Positions 63,623-64,000 of a stretch of DNA of 64,000 nt are shown here, piece by piece; positions within the stretch are counted from its first letter, which is position 1; the number at the start of each line of letters is the position of its first letter. This stretch comes from Symbiodinium natans (Eukaryota; Sar; Dinophyceae; Suessiales; Symbiodiniaceae), in contig CAJNDS010002576.1 in the NCBI GenBank assembly GCA_905221605.1, positions 268,501-332,500 on the forward strand, given 5' to 3'. A model generated the notes under the pieces. The model had not been told where the DNA came from and ran no database searches. It saw only the letters and a list, made by a program, of their open reading frames with translations. The position numbers and the translations under genes are program-made.

Positions 63623-64000
63623 CTCAACCCTGAGGTGCTTGTAGGGTTGGTTTGGCCTCAACAGTCCTTAATGCGAAGCCCTCACCCCCTGCCCCAGAGC
63701 CACCTCATATACAAAAACCTAAAGCCTTAGCCCTAAGCCCCAAAACCTTTGCTTAGACCCCCCCCCCCACAGGCTAGCCCTAACAGGGCTGAATTGCCGT
63801 CCGTACCTTCGGGGCAACCCTGAACCTTAAACCTTGAACCCCAAAAACTCCATCAGGGTTTGGGGTTTTCAGGGGTTCAGGGTTGAGGGTTTTAGGGTCT
63901 ATGGTTGCAGGGGGAAGTTTCAATGCCTGCACCTCCCCCGGACCCTACAGCCTTAGCGACTCCCAGCTTACGAAGCTTCGATTCCTCTGCACTGGTTCAA

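Overview
The window looks like nuclear DNA of a dinoflagellate, probably Symbiodiniaceae-like. The evidence is internal: plant/dinoflagellate-type telomeric repeats (TTTAGGG/CCCTAAA) are scattered in both orientations every few hundred bases, a relic of the dinoflagellate trans-spliced leader lies at 25117-25133, spliced genes appear to use GC and GA donors as well as GT, and two genes are of types common in these genomes (a ubiquitin-like/ankyrin protein and a thrombospondin type-1 repeat protein). No rRNA, tRNA, CRISPR, bacterial operon or complete reverse transcriptase was recognised.

Layout. 0-9 kb: telomere-like arrays, microsatellites and short inverted-repeat elements, with an array-poor stretch (4.3-7.5 kb) holding only weak coding-like pieces. 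9.5-10.4 kb: a Pro/Gln-rich repeat protein (about 11-residue PPQGS units). 12.4-23 kb: small exon-like islands separated by telomere-like introns, several encoding hydrophobic segments and starting in phase 0 after AG, perhaps one multi-pass membrane protein gene. 25.1-28.4 kb: an array-free block that begins with the spliced-leader relic and ends in A7, read as a retroposed mRNA; it contains a short charged ORF and a Cys-rich zinc-ribbon-like ORF. 29.6-32.7 kb: a hairpin array and a degenerate, partly duplicated gene. 35.1-35.7 kb: an intact intronless four-helix membrane protein. 41.8-58.8 kb: a plus-strand thrombospondin type-1 repeat (TSR) gene split into very small exons (12-78 bp) by introns made largely of telomeric repeats, minisatellites and short inverted-repeat elements. 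A complete three-exon right-handed beta-helix gene (44855-47177) lies inside one of its introns. 59-61.7 kb: a second hairpin array, a 21-bp repeat and 9-bp satellites. 61.9-62.6 kb: a ubiquitin-like/ankyrin gene cut short by a one-base frameshift.

The main result is the TSR gene. Fifteen exon pieces can be joined so that most phases agree and the joins rebuild conserved TSR spacing (W-x2-W-x2-C-S-x-T-C, R-x-R-x-I, GG-x-x-C, C-x4-C-P, D-C-x-W). Thus telomere-type arrays here are intron content, not chromosome ends. Exon borders were chosen by eye from phase, splice dinucleotides and family spacing, so they need transcript support. Other exon islands are weaker, because in DNA of this composition a 90-base open frame often occurs by chance.
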